NCBI RefSeq assembly: GCF_027920805.1
Contig: NZ_JANWOI010000002.1
Location: forward strand, 62,001 to 126,000
Length of the DNA stretch: 64,000 nt
Reading direction: 5' to 3'
Source: Govania unica
GTDB lineage: Bacteria; Pseudomonadota; Alphaproteobacteria; Sphingomonadales; Govanellaceae
Below, one piece after another: positions 35,726 through 46,182 of the stretch. Position numbers and translations under genes: made by a program. Every line of letters begins with the position of its first letter. The first letter of the stretch is position 1. The notes beneath the pieces were generated by a model. The model was given only the letters and a program-made list of their open reading frames with translations, was not told where the DNA came from and searched no databases.

Positions 35726-38584
35726 ATGATGGGTACGGACCGCGGCCGGAAGAAGGCGCCACGACTTTTTCTGACCTGCCTTTCCGCGTTGACGGTAATC
35801 ACCGGCTTTGCGTTCTCGGATGTGACGCAAGCTCAGGGCATCGACAGTTCGATCATCAAGAAGTTCGAGCAGCAGATGCAGCGCGGCGGCAACCGCAGCA
35901 CGCAGACGTCACCGGTCGATCAATCCCGCAATCAGAGCGACACGGTCGAAAACGATCTTGGCCGACCGCAGGATATTGAGGCCCTGCGTCGGCAGGCCAA
36001 ACCTTCGGCCATCGAACTTGATTACGAATCCCGTACCAATGAAAAACTGAAACAGTTCGGCTATGACATGTTCGGTCGCTCGATTGCGGGTGGTGGGCAG
36101 GTCACGGGCCGGATTCCCGATCATTATGTCGTCGGCATCGGTGATGAAGTGGTCGTGACCTTCAATGGTCCCGAGCCGCGCTCGATCTCGACCCAGGTCG
36201 ATAGCGAAGGCCGTCTGGTCGTCGAAGGTCTCCCGCCCATCGCCGCCGCCGGACGTCGCTTTGGCGATCTTGAAGCCGAGATCAAGGCGCGGACCCATTC
36301 CTCCTTGATCGGCACCGAAGCCTTCGTCTCCATTGGCGGCGCGCGCGCGGTTTCGGTCTATGTGGTCGGTGAAGTGGATCGTCCGGGTCTCTATCGTCTG
36401 ACCAGCATGTCTTCGGTTCTCGAAGCCCTGACACTTGCGGGCGGCGTCAAAAAGACCGGCAGCCTGCGCGCGATCAAGGTCGGCGGCCGCACCGTCGATC
36501 TTTATCATGTGTTCGGCGGCACAAGCACCGTTGACCTTCATGTGACCGACGGCGCGCGCATTGTGGTGCCGCCGCTCGGGCCCACGGTGGCGATTGCCGG
36601 TGGGGTTGTCCGTCCAGGCATTTACGAATTGCCGAAGGGCAGCTCGCAGTCGCTATCTTCCATTCTTGGTATGGCTGGTGGCAGTCTGCGTCCGCGCGGC
36701 TACAGCTATGTCCTCAATCGCATCGAGGCGGATGGCCGTCAGAACATCGCCACCATTGCAAGCGTGGATCAGGCCGCCCATGACGGCGATATCCTGACCG
36801 TGGGCCTGCGCCGGGATGTGCAGGTGGGCGGCGTTTCCATGGTCGGGCACGTGCGCACCCCCGGTCTCCGCTCCATTCGCGAAGTGCCGACCATCAAGGA
36901 TCTTCTTGGTGACGGTATGATGATGAAGGATCAGCCCTATATGCTGTTCGGCGTCGTCGAAAGCAGCGATCCGACCACGCAAGCCCGCCTGTTGCGCCCG
37001 TTCAGCCCCGAGCAGGTGATTTACGGCAAGGAAAATTTCCCGTTGCGGGATAAGGACCGTGTGATCCTGTTCGGTCAGGCGCAAGTCGATTTTTTGACTG
37101 CGTTAGAAACCCGCCGCGTGGTGCTCACCGGGGTCTATGACCCGAAGGCTATCGCCAGGGACGAGCCGAGGCAGGATTCAAAGCCAAGCAAGCGGCCCGA
37201 GCGTTGTGAGCCGCTTGAGGATCTTGCGCGCATCGTCAGCGACACCAAATCCGACCGCTATGTGACGGCCATTCGCGCCGTGTTCGTGCAGCTTGATGTC
37301 ACCAACGAGGAAATCGGCAAAAGCGAGACATCTTTAGCTGAGCGGAAATCGGTGGGTGCGGCAAAGCTCGGCATTAGCAGCGATGGATCGACGCAGATCG
37401 AGCAACCAGCGACGCCGCAGCAAGTCATGCAGCAACAACCGTTGCCGTATCAGACGCTCGAACAACTGGAAGAAGAGGCAGCCGAGAAAAAGCAGGAGGA
37501 GGAGCGTCGCGAAGTCGCTTGCCCGCAGATTTATCGCGAGGTGCGCGGTCTGTTGCCCTTCGTGCTTGAATATGTGGCCTCGGCCGATGGCGCGGTGCGC
37601 CGTCCGGGGGTCTATCCGCTGGTCGATGGCACGCCTCTTTCATCGCTGATTGCGGTGGCGGGCGGTACGGTTTTCAATGCCGACCTCACCAATCTGGAAT
37701 TGATCGGGTCCGATCTCAATCCGGAAACCGGGGCGAACGGAGGCGTGACCGGCCAGCTCGTGGTTGACGCCACCACAACCGATCTCACCCGCATCACCCT
37801 CAGCCCGGCGAGCGGGGTCCGCTTCAACAGCAAGACCACCAATCAGGAAGCGGGCGCGGTATTGTTGTCCGGTGAATTCAAGCGTCCGGGCGTCTATCCG
37901 ATCCAGCGTGGTGAAAAACTGTCGGATATCATCGCGCGCGCTGGCGGTCTGAGCGAACATGCTTATCCCTATGGTGCGGTCTTTACCCGCACCCGCGTGA
38001 AGGAAGAACAGAAGCGCGGCTTCGAACGCACGGCGCGGGAGCTTAATCTCGGTCTCGCCACGGCGGCGCTCAAGCAGCGTGACTTGAAGCCCGAGACCCT
38101 GATGGCGGGTCAACAGCTGGCGGATAAGCTTGCCACAGCCGACGTGCTCGGCCGGGTGGTGATCGAGGCTGACCCGCGCGTACTCGTCGAGCGTCCCGAA
38201 CTCGATACGGTGCTCGAGCCGGGCGATCGCATCGTGATGCCGAAACGCCCGAACTATGTGTTGATGATTGGCGATCTGCTTAATCCGGGCGCGTTGCAGT
38301 TCATCAAGGGCAAACGGGTTCAGGACTATGTTCATGAGTCCGGCGGGCCGCTGCGGACCGCCGATGACGGCCGCACCTTTGTTGTCTATCCGAATGGTGT
38401 CGCACGTCCGGTGAAGCTGTCGTCCTGGGGCTTCTCGACCAATGTCACCGTACCGCCGGGCACGGCCATTGTCGTGCCGAAGGATGTGGAGCCGATCGAC
38501 ACCATGCAGCTCGTGCGTGATATCTCGGCAATCTTCAGTCAACTGGCGGTGTCGGCGGCATCGATCGCTGTTATCTCCAGATGA
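35726..38584 (+). CDS. Polysaccharide export protein with six SLBB-type repeats
   Basis: 952 residues with signal peptide (hydrophobic FLTCLSALTVITGFAFSD, cleaved after VTQA or nearby). A Poly_export (Wza-like) domain (about 100-185) contains VGIGDEVVVTFNG and DSEGRLVVEGLPPIAAAG. Six SLBB-type repeats follow, marked by VVGEVDRPGLYRL, IAGGVVRPGIYELP, MVGHVRTPGLRSI, ADGAVRRPGVYPLVDG, LSGEFKRPGVYPIQRG and MIGDLLNPGALQF; a glutamine/glutamate-rich linker (about 550-600) divides them. Such proteins form the outer-membrane or periplasmic channel for exopolysaccharide. Much longer than Wza (about 380). The start at 35726 has AGGGG upstream; 35705 is an alternative. It precedes yjbH-like by 45 bases. 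Confidence 0.88.
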   Translation: MMGTDRGRKKAPRLFLTCLSALTVITGFAFSDVTQAQGIDSSIIKKFEQQMQRGGNRSTQTSPVDQSRNQSDTVENDLGRPQDIEALRRQAKPSAIELDYESRTNEKLKQFGYDMFGRSIAGGGQVTGRIPDHYVVGIGDEVVVTFNGPEPRSISTQVDSEGRLVVEGLPPIAAAGRRFGDLEAEIKARTHSSLIGTEAFVSIGGARAVSVYVVGEVDRPGLYRLTSMSSVLEALTLAGGVKKTGSLRAIKVGGRTVDLYHVFGGTSTVDLHVTDGARIVVPPLGPTVAIAGGVVRPGIYELPKGSSQSLSSILGMAGGSLRPRGYSYVLNRIEADGRQNIATIASVDQAAHDGDILTVGLRRDVQVGGVSMVGHVRTPGLRSIREVPTIKDLLGDGMMMKDQPYMLFGVVESSDPTTQARLLRPFSPEQVIYGKENFPLRDKDRVILFGQAQVDFLTALETRRVVLTGVYDPKAIARDEPRQDSKPSKRPERCEPLEDLARIVSDTKSDRYVTAIRAVFVQLDVTNEEIGKSETSLAERKSVGAAKLGISSDGSTQIEQPATPQQVMQQQPLPYQTLEQLEEEAAEKKQEEERREVACPQIYREVRGLLPFVLEYVASADGAVRRPGVYPLVDGTPLSSLIAVAGGTVFNADLTNLELIGSDLNPETGANGGVTGQLVVDATTTDLTRITLSPASGVRFNSKTTNQEAGAVLLSGEFKRPGVYPIQRGEKLSDIIARAGGLSEHAYPYGAVFTRTRVKEEQKRGFERTARELNLGLATAALKQRDLKPETLMAGQQLADKLATADVLGRVVIEADPRVLVERPELDTVLEPGDRIVMPKRPNYVLMIGDLLNPGALQFIKGKRVQDYVHESGGPLRTADDGRTFVVYPNGVARPVKLSSWGFSTNVTVPPGTAIVVPKDVEPIDTMQLVRDISAIFSQLAVSAASIAVISR

Positions 38585-38629
38585 GGCTGCGGGTGACGCG
38601 TGACGTTCACCCGCGTAAGGGTCGGGTCC

Positions 38630-41600
38630 ATGAGGCTCTATAGGGCAGGATCCAAAGCCGGACGCGGGGTGTCGCGTTCGGCCCGTCTCCTGTCGGTCGC
38701 TGGCCTTTGTTCCTGGACCGCGCTTTCTGTCGGCGGATTCGGGGCTGAGGCTCAGACGATCGCGCCGACTGGGGCAAGCGACTTTTCCGCCTATATCTCC
38801 GACGCGGCCTCGCCGGGATTGCTCGGGGGTGTCGGGCTATTGGCGACGCCGACTGCGCGCATGCTGCCTGACGGCGAAGTTGTCTTCGGCACCAGCTTCC
38901 AGGATCCGTTCTATGGGGCCTATCTGACCTGGCAGGCCTTGCCCTGGCTTGAGGCCACGGCGCGCTTTTCGGATGCGCATGGCACAGCGGATGATTTTGA
39001 CCGCGCGCTTGATCTTAAAATCCGTCTCTACGAAGGCGGCAGTTTCCCAAGCGTGGCCATCGGGTTCCGCGATGCCCTGGGCCACGGCCCGTTCGCGGGT
39101 GAATATCTCGTGTTTTCAAAAGCCTTCGGCAAGTTCGACGTGAGCGCCGGGGTTGGCTGGGGCTACCTCGGGTCGCGTGACAGTCTCGGCAATCCCTTGA
39201 GCCGGATCACAGGCCGGACCCGCGATCGGCACAGCGGCGGTGTACCGCAGCTACGGAATTATTTTTCAGGCGACTTTGGAGTGTTTGGCGGCATCGCTTA
39301 TGTGACGCCGGTCCAGGGGCTCAGTCTCAAGCTTGAATATGATGGCGGCGATCCCCGGGGGCTGCCACTGGACGAACCGGCGCGCGGCGGCTTTCCGCTC
39401 AATATCGGGGTTGATTACCGGCCGTTGTCCTGGGTCCATGTTTCGGCCGGTCTCCTGCGCGGCAATGCGCTTGGCCTAAGCCTCGCCCTCCGTTTCAATC
39501 CGGAGCAACTGGTGCCAGCCCAGAAACGCTTTGATCCCGCGCCCATCGCGGTGGCGGTGTCGCCGCAACCGGACCCGGATCAGGGCGCTCAGACCATCGA
39601 CGCCGTGATGCTGGCGAAACTGGCTGCAAGTCCGAATGTGGCTCTCTCGAACGGACTGCCAGCCGAAACCGTGATGCGGGTGACACGGGCGCTCTATTTC
39701 GCCGGACTTGATGAGCCGCTCATTGATGTGAATGCGACGGGGACGTTGACTGTGACCCTGTCCCTCGCACCGGGGCTTGAGGCCAGGCAGGCTCTGCTTG
39801 CTGCCGAAGTGACCTTTGCCAATCTGCCGCCGGGCTATGATGCCATTCTCATCCGCAATCGTCTGGGGTCCGAGGCGGGCGGCGCTGGCCAGCGCTTCAC
39901 CCGCGATATGGTGGCAAGTTTCACCCGCGCCGATGCGAGCTTCAACGATCTTTTGCAGTCGGGCGGTGTGCGCGGCGTGACGCTCCGCGGCGGCGATGTG
40001 GAAGCCTCCGTCAATGGCAGCGAGGGGACGGCGGCCAGCGCGGCGGTGGCCTTGTCGGGCTTGGTGCCGGAAGATGGCAAAGTCACGGTCGAGACCGCAG
40101 ACAGTCTGACCCGTGCGGCGGCCGCCGATCTCACGGTCGTGCGTCAGCAATCGCAGATCGCGAGCCTGTTTGAAAAGGCCGGTTTAAGACTGCGCAGCCT
40201 TGACATCAAGGGCCGCGCGGCTGTCATCACCGCCGACCTCACCCGCGACATGGGGGCCGACCGGCTACAGCGCGCCGCCACCCAGGCCCGCGCCATTCTC
40301 GGTGCATCGGTGGACGCGGTCGAGCTCACGGCCTATCGCAGCGACCGAGCAGTGGCGGTGGTCACGGCACCGAAAAAACCGCCTGAAAAGGATATCTTGC
40401 CCTCGGGGTATCGCGCCAATCCATTCGCGGATGCAAAGCATCCGGTGCTCAAGCATACCGCGTTTTTTGGCTATGTTGCGGCAAGCGCGCCGCCGCCTGC
40501 CGCCGTGCCGCCAGTCCCCGAACCCTTGCCGCCGCTGGACAAGCCACAGCGTCTCGCTCCGCTGACGACGGCTGAAGCCAGTGATATTTTTGACCGCGCC
40601 CGTGACGAAGGTTTGCGCCCGGTCGCCGCTCGTTTGGATGGACGCACAGCGACGCTTGCCTTTGCCAATGATCGTTATGGCCAACCGGCCAAAGCCATTG
40701 GCCGCGCCGCCCGTGCTCTGAGCGCGGGGCAACCTTTGGATGTGGATTGGTTCGAACTCGTTACCGTCGAAGACGGTGTCGAAGCCGGTCGCCTGCGCTT
40801 CCTTCGCCGGGATTTCGAACGCGCCGCCAACGGTCTCGGCAGTCCTGAGGAAGTCTGGATTCACACGGAATTCAGCCGTGCACAGGCGGATTTCCCGGAA
40901 AGTCGGGACTGGCGTTTGGCCAAAGATGGCTGGTACGGCTTCCGCTGGGCCGTCTATCCCGAGGTCGTCCAGCATTTCGGCAGCGGGGCCGATGGCTACC
41001 GGGTCGGTCTTTACGGCAATGCGAGCGCCTCGCTTGATCTTTTGCGCCATGTCAAACTGACGGCGACCCTCAGCCGCGAACTGGGCGGAACCCTTGACGA
41101 GATCAACGGGCGTCCAGCCGGGGCGGGGCCCGTCGTCCGCAGTGATATCGCCCGTTATGCCGCCGATGGGCGCACGGCCCTTCGTGACGCGCGTGTGGAT
41201 TACACGGCGCAACCCCTGAATGATGTCTATCTGCGACTGTCGGCGGGCTATTTTGAACGCATGTATGGTGGCGTCGGGGCGGAACTGCTCTATGTGCCGC
41301 AGGCGTCACGGTTCGCTTTTGGTCTCGATCTCAATCACGTGAAAAAGCGCGGCTATGATCAGAAATTCGGCTTTGCCGATTACGCGGTCACTACGGGACA
41401 GGCGACGCTTTATCATACATGGTCCCGCTACGGCCTTGACACGCGACTGAGCGTCGGCCGCTATCTGGCCGGGGATTGGGGGGCGACGCTTGATGTCTCC
41501 CGTTTGTTCGAGAATGGTGTGCGTTTCGGGGCCTGGGCCACGGTGACCGATATGTCGAATGCCCGTTATGGTGGCGACGCGCCGGCCAAGGGGCTTTATC

Positions 41601-41779
41601 TGTCGGTGCCGCTTGATCTGGTGCTGCCCTGGTCCATGCGGCGCGATTTCGGACTGGCTTTCCGCGCGCTCAATCGGGATGGCGGGCAGACGCTGGATAA
41701 GGGCCCGGGCCTTTATGACCTGCTGCGCGATGGGGCGCGGCCAAGTCTTGAAGCCGATTGGCGCAATTTATTGTATTGA
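38630..41779 (+). CDS. YjbH-family outer-membrane exopolysaccharide protein
   Basis: 1049 residues of the YjbH/DUF940 family. Signal peptide about 1-40 (ending GFGAEA before QTIAP). The N-terminal part shows the family opening GLLGGVGLLATPTARMLPDGEVVFG and DPFYGAYLTWQALPWLEATARFSD, then alternating strands. A middle region (about 300-700) has two soluble segments, and the C-terminal 300 residues (PEVVQHFGSGADGYRVGLYG to end) are a predicted beta barrel. In E. coli the yjbEFGH operon makes an exopolysaccharide linked to osmotic stress. The ATG at 38630 has AAGG upstream; the GTG at 38600 is weaker. Paired with the SLBB protein, it suggests an export or assembly unit. Confidence 0.85.
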   Translation: MRLYRAGSKAGRGVSRSARLLSVAGLCSWTALSVGGFGAEAQTIAPTGASDFSAYISDAASPGLLGGVGLLATPTARMLPDGEVVFGTSFQDPFYGAYLTWQALPWLEATARFSDAHGTADDFDRALDLKIRLYEGGSFPSVAIGFRDALGHGPFAGEYLVFSKAFGKFDVSAGVGWGYLGSRDSLGNPLSRITGRTRDRHSGGVPQLRNYFSGDFGVFGGIAYVTPVQGLSLKLEYDGGDPRGLPLDEPARGGFPLNIGVDYRPLSWVHVSAGLLRGNALGLSLALRFNPEQLVPAQKRFDPAPIAVAVSPQPDPDQGAQTIDAVMLAKLAASPNVALSNGLPAETVMRVTRALYFAGLDEPLIDVNATGTLTVTLSLAPGLEARQALLAAEVTFANLPPGYDAILIRNRLGSEAGGAGQRFTRDMVASFTRADASFNDLLQSGGVRGVTLRGGDVEASVNGSEGTAASAAVALSGLVPEDGKVTVETADSLTRAAAADLTVVRQQSQIASLFEKAGLRLRSLDIKGRAAVITADLTRDMGADRLQRAATQARAILGASVDAVELTAYRSDRAVAVVTAPKKPPEKDILPSGYRANPFADAKHPVLKHTAFFGYVAASAPPPAAVPPVPEPLPPLDKPQRLAPLTTAEASDIFDRARDEGLRPVAARLDGRTATLAFANDRYGQPAKAIGRAARALSAGQPLDVDWFELVTVEDGVEAGRLRFLRRDFERAANGLGSPEEVWIHTEFSRAQADFPESRDWRLAKDGWYGFRWAVYPEVVQHFGSGADGYRVGLYGNASASLDLLRHVKLTATLSRELGGTLDEINGRPAGAGPVVRSDIARYAADGRTALRDARVDYTAQPLNDVYLRLSAGYFERMYGGVGAELLYVPQASRFAFGLDLNHVKKRGYDQKFGFADYAVTTGQATLYHTWSRYGLDTRLSVGRYLAGDWGATLDVSRLFENGVRFGAWATVTDMSNARYGGDAPAKGLYLSVPLDLVLPWSMRRDFGLAFRALNRDGGQTLDKGPGLYDLLRDGARPSLEADWRNLLY

Positions 41780-41844
41780 AGCTTTTTTAAGGCTTCATGT
41801 CGCATTTATAGAGCAATTGAAGTTGCATCCAGAGGATCCGGGAT

Positions 41845-41873
41845 TTGCATTTCGCCAATCTCGCCACTATTCT
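41845..41873 (+). promoter_or_regulatory. Likely promoter of UDP-sugar dehydrogenase gene
   Basis: TTGCAT (41845-41850), 17-base spacer, TATTCT (41868-41873), about 40 bases before the start codon. Suggests that this gene can be transcribed apart from the SLBB and yjbH-like genes. Confidence 0.45.
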
Positions 41874-41920
41874 GACCGCATCTTTTTGGGCCAGATTCAT
41901 AGCGAAATATTGAGGTTACC

Positions 41921-43228
<1,308 letters not shown>

Positions 43229-43251
43229 GGCAGATCCACATTTGCGCATAA

Positions 43252-43340
43252 TGTCATTGCCGGGCTCGATCCGGCAATCCATTTTGCCACCCGTTCTGCC
43301 GGTGGAGCTATGGATACCCGGGTCAAGCCCGGGTATGACA
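43252..43340. repeat. Inverted palindromic pair between convergent genes
   Basis: Units at 43252-43282 and 43310-43340. The second has stem ATACCCGGG/CCCGGGTAT, another fully paired variant. Confidence 0.9.
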
Positions 43341-43354
43341 GTTAAGGTCGTGGC

Positions 43355-44152
43355 CTAACTGTCTTCTTTCGGATGGGGAAAGAAATCATTGGTGCGGTCG
43401 AGCAGGCTATAGACCAGCAGCCCAATCCATTCATGGACAGCAAGGTCTGAAACCCTCAGACGCTTTGTCACATTAATCCCGATATCCAGCCCGCTTTCAC
43501 GAGTTTGATAGTCGACAGGGTAGGGGATCACGGTCCAGCCCGCCGCTTCGAAAACCGCAATGGAGCGCGGCATGTGATAGGCGGAGGTCACCAGGATCCA
43601 GGGTTCTTTTCCCTGTGGTTTGACAAGGCTGCGGGTTTTCAGCGCACTGTCATAGGTGTTCATGGATTCTTTTTCATAGAGCGCCTGACTGGTATCGACG
43701 CCCAGAGTTTCAAAGACCATGGCGGCCACGTCGGCCTGGGTGATGCCATTTTCGTTCGGCTCCCCGCCGGTGAAGATCAGGGGCTTCTTGGGGAACCGTT
43801 TGGCCAGCTCCACACCTGCGAGAAGCCGGGTCGAGGCTTCGCCGAGGGCCGGTTGACTGCGGCTTTCGGTCAGGCTCGGATTTTCTGAACCGGCCAATAC
43901 AATAATCCCGCGCGCCCGGGCAATGTCGGTGGGCGCCGCCATGGGGAAGCGGTTTTCAAGCGGGCGGATCAGGATCTGGCCAAGCGGCAGAAAGCCGAAG
44001 CACACAAGCAAGATCAGACAGAGCCCAATCAGCCGCACGGAAATCTCACGCCAGCGCAGCACAGCCGCAAGCAAACCGAACGCGCCGAGAAGGCCGATCA
44101 GATTGGCGGGAGCGAACAGACCCCAGAACAGTTTGGCGGCGAGTCCGTACAT
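43355..44152 (-). CDS. YdcF/ElyC-like DUF218 membrane protein
   Basis: 265 residues: two N-terminal membrane helices (about 5-30 and 38-58, LIGLLGAFGLLAAVL and LIGLCLILLVCFGFLPLG), then a DUF218 domain (about 80-250) with GIIVLAGSEN, PLIFTGGEPNENG, ESMNTYDSALKTRSLV and LVTSAYHMPRSIAVFEAAGW. Relatives ElyC and SanA affect envelope integrity and may act on lipid-linked precursors. Its place between two sugar-nucleotide genes fits envelope polysaccharide work. It lies 46 bases after the epimerase on the same strand. Confidence 0.88.
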   Translation of the reverse strand: MYGLAAKLFWGLFAPANLIGLLGAFGLLAAVLRWREISVRLIGLCLILLVCFGFLPLGQILIRPLENRFPMAAPTDIARARGIIVLAGSENPSLTESRSQPALGEASTRLLAGVELAKRFPKKPLIFTGGEPNENGITQADVAAMVFETLGVDTSQALYEKESMNTYDSALKTRSLVKPQGKEPWILVTSAYHMPRSIAVFEAAGWTVIPYPVDYQTRESGLDIGINVTKRLRVSDLAVHEWIGLLVYSLLDRTNDFFPHPKEDS

Positions 44153-44198
44153 GCGGCTCTTCTCCAGTGGCGCCCGTTCTCAGAGTGGAGCGGGCATC

Positions 44199-45194
44199 TC
44201 AGATATTGTGATATTTGCGGTACCAGTCCACAAATTTCGGAATGCCGACTTCAATGGTGGTCGAGGGCTTGAACCCGATATCGGCCTTGAGGCTTTCGAT
44301 ATCGGCATAGGTTTCCTTGACGTCGCCTGCCTGCATCGGTTCAAAAATCTTCTCGGCCTTCTGACCGAGGCAGTCTTCCAGCACCTCGATCATGCGGGTG
44401 AGCTGTTCGGATTGATTATTGCCGATGTTATAGACGCGGTGCGGAGCGTTCGAACCGATGGTATGCAGGCTGCCGTCGTCAAGCGGGGCCTTGTCCATGG
44501 TGCCAAGTACGCCAGTTACGATATCGTCGATATAGGTGAAGTCGCGGCGCATGTCGCCATGGTTGAAGACATGAATGGGCTTGCCCTCAAGAATGGCCTT
44601 GGTGAAAATCCACAGCGCCATGTCGGGCCGGCCCCAGGGGCCATAGACGGTGAAAAAGCGCAGGCCGGTCATGGGCATGCGATAAAGATGCGAATAAGCC
44701 TGGCTCATCAGCTCGTCGGACTTCTTGGTCGCGGCATAAAGCGAGACCGGATTGTCGACCCGGTCATTGACCGAGAACGGCATCTCCGTATTGCCGCCAT
44801 AAACCGAGCTTGAGCTCGCGTAGACCATATGTTCGAAACTGTCGAGGTGACGGCAATATTCCATCATATTGAGGTGGCCGATCAGATTCGACTGCGCATA
44901 GGCAAAAGGATTGGTCAGCGAATAGCGTACCCCGGCCTGGGCCCCAAGATGGATGACCCGGCGCACTTTTTCGCCTTTCAGGGCTGTGGTCAGGGCGGCG
45001 AAATCGGCGAAATCCACCTTGTGGAAGGTGAAGTTATTGTCGCCGCCGATATCGGCAAGACGCGCTTCCTTGAGGCTGACGTCGTAATAATCGTTCAGAT
45101 TATCGATGCCAATGACGCGCTCGCCGCGTGCGAGCAGGCGTTTTGCCGCTGTGGAACCAATAAAACCCGCAACGCCTGTCACCAGAATGGTCAT
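44199..45194 (-). CDS. UDP-glucuronate 4-epimerase (LspL/CapI type)
   Basis: 331 residues of the extended short-chain dehydrogenase family. NAD site TGVAGFIGSTAAKRLL (6-21), DNLNDYYDVSLKEARL typical of UDP-GlcA epimerases, YASSSSVYGGNTEMPF with the catalytic Ser, YAATKKSDELMSQAYSHLY with the YxxxK pair, and RDFTYIDDIV. Epimerases with this opening convert UDP-glucuronate to UDP-galacturonate. The gene runs opposite to the dehydrogenase but completes the same route. Substrate is inferred from family resemblance. Confidence 0.9.
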   Translation of the reverse strand: MTILVTGVAGFIGSTAAKRLLARGERVIGIDNLNDYYDVSLKEARLADIGGDNNFTFHKVDFADFAALTTALKGEKVRRVIHLGAQAGVRYSLTNPFAYAQSNLIGHLNMMEYCRHLDSFEHMVYASSSSVYGGNTEMPFSVNDRVDNPVSLYAATKKSDELMSQAYSHLYRMPMTGLRFFTVYGPWGRPDMALWIFTKAILEGKPIHVFNHGDMRRDFTYIDDIVTGVLGTMDKAPLDDGSLHTIGSNAPHRVYNIGNNQSEQLTRMIEVLEDCLGQKAEKIFEPMQAGDVKETYADIESLKADIGFKPSTTIEVGIPKFVDWYRKYHNI

Positions 45195-45336
45195 GAAGCC
45201 GTCCTCGATTGTGCCCGCCGAACTATTCTCCGGCGCGGATATGCCGAAATTCGCCTCTTTATGGGGGATTTTGGCAGCGAGGGCAACGGCTTTGCGGGGC
45301 TAAGACAAGGAAATGCAATCGAGTGTTATTCCGCCG

Positions 45337-45365
45337 TTGCATCCATCGCCGAGGCGCATTATGTT
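45337..45365 (+). promoter_or_regulatory. Likely promoter of tRNA-Gln
   Basis: TTGCAT (45337-45342), 17-base spacer, TATGTT (45360-45365); predicted start about 70 bases before the tRNA. Confidence 0.45.
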
Positions 45366-45440
45366 GCGCCCCGAAGCCGAGCAACACGGCCCGCCCTCAG
45401 GGGCGGATGACAGGCTCCCGCAAGGGACCTGATGGACTGA

Positions 45441-45515
45441 TGGGGCGTAGCCAAGTGGTAAGGCAGCGGATTTTGATTCCGCCATGCGGAGGTTCGACCC
45501 CTCCCGCCCCAGCCA
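45441..45515 (+). tRNA. tRNA-Gln (anticodon TTG)
   Basis: Acceptor stem TGGGGCG (45441-45447) pairs with CGCCCCA (45505-45511); discriminator G and encoded CCA follow. Anticodon stem GCGGA/TCCGC encloses the loop TTTTGAT, giving anticodon TTG for CAA/CAG. T-arm contains GGTTCGACCCC. Confidence 0.96.
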
Positions 45516-46182
45516 TCATCTTTAAACTCAGGCTGTAATCTCGCTTGTTATCTGAATTATCTGCGGCCTGATCCTGCGTCGGATAGAGCATGCGGCCGCT
45601 TGTGCTTTGAGCGCAACAGGCCGGAGATAAATATGTGCATAAATTATGTATCCTGATGCAATTTCCGTTCGGATGGGCTGGGGAGCTCTAATTCTCTAGA
45701 GGTCCCGATCACTTTTGAATCCTTGAGTTTTCTTATGTGTCCTGAAAATATGGCTAGCCACTAGCCTGGCAATTAATTTGGGATTTGCTTCAGGGCGAGC
45801 TTTGTCAGGGTTGAGATTTTTTAAAACTATATATCTGATTTATAATTAAATATTTTGGGCAATCGATCTAATTTTAAAGAGGCAGGCCTCAGGACCGTGT
45901 CTTTTTTGTAACTCTGATAAAAAATAACCCCAATTCTGTGACCTTTGTGCACGAGGTATGCATATTATTTGTTGCTTATAAGCCATCTCAATTTATCGTT
46001 TTAGGAGCGTCCTTCTCAGGACCAGAGTCGAGTTGCGTACCGAGTTGCGTACCGAGTTGTCCATGTGGGTAGACCCCACAGTTTGCTTAAGAAACACAGA
46101 AGCGCCTGACTGCTTGGCGCTTCCTTGTGAGAATGGCAACGGATGACGGGGGTGATAGCCCCCCTCCAATGGAGGAACAGTT
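45516..46182. other. Gene-free AT-rich region with hairpins before TonB-dependent receptor
   Basis: 667 bases without a credible gene and clearly richer in A and T than the neighbours. Contents: a 12-bp tandem repeat (GAGTTGCGTACC at 46030-46041 and 46042-46053, then a partial third copy to 46062); hairpin GTGGG/CCCAC at 46065-46079; hairpin GAAGCGCC/GGCGCTTC at 46099-46123; GGGGG (46148-46152) able to pair with CCCCC (46159-46163); and CCTCC (46163-46167) able to pair with the ribosome binding site GGAGG (46171-46175). Looks like a long structured leader. Confidence 0.7.

Noticed and set aside
41777-41797. Terminator after the YjbH-like gene
   Set aside because: TGAAGC and GCTTCA can pair, but the stem is short and the T-run lies in the loop rather than after the stem.
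45600-46182. Cobalamin riboswitch ahead of the TonB-dependent receptor
   Set aside because: I could not find the conserved B12 box or core; only generic hairpins are visible. A covariance search could reverse this.
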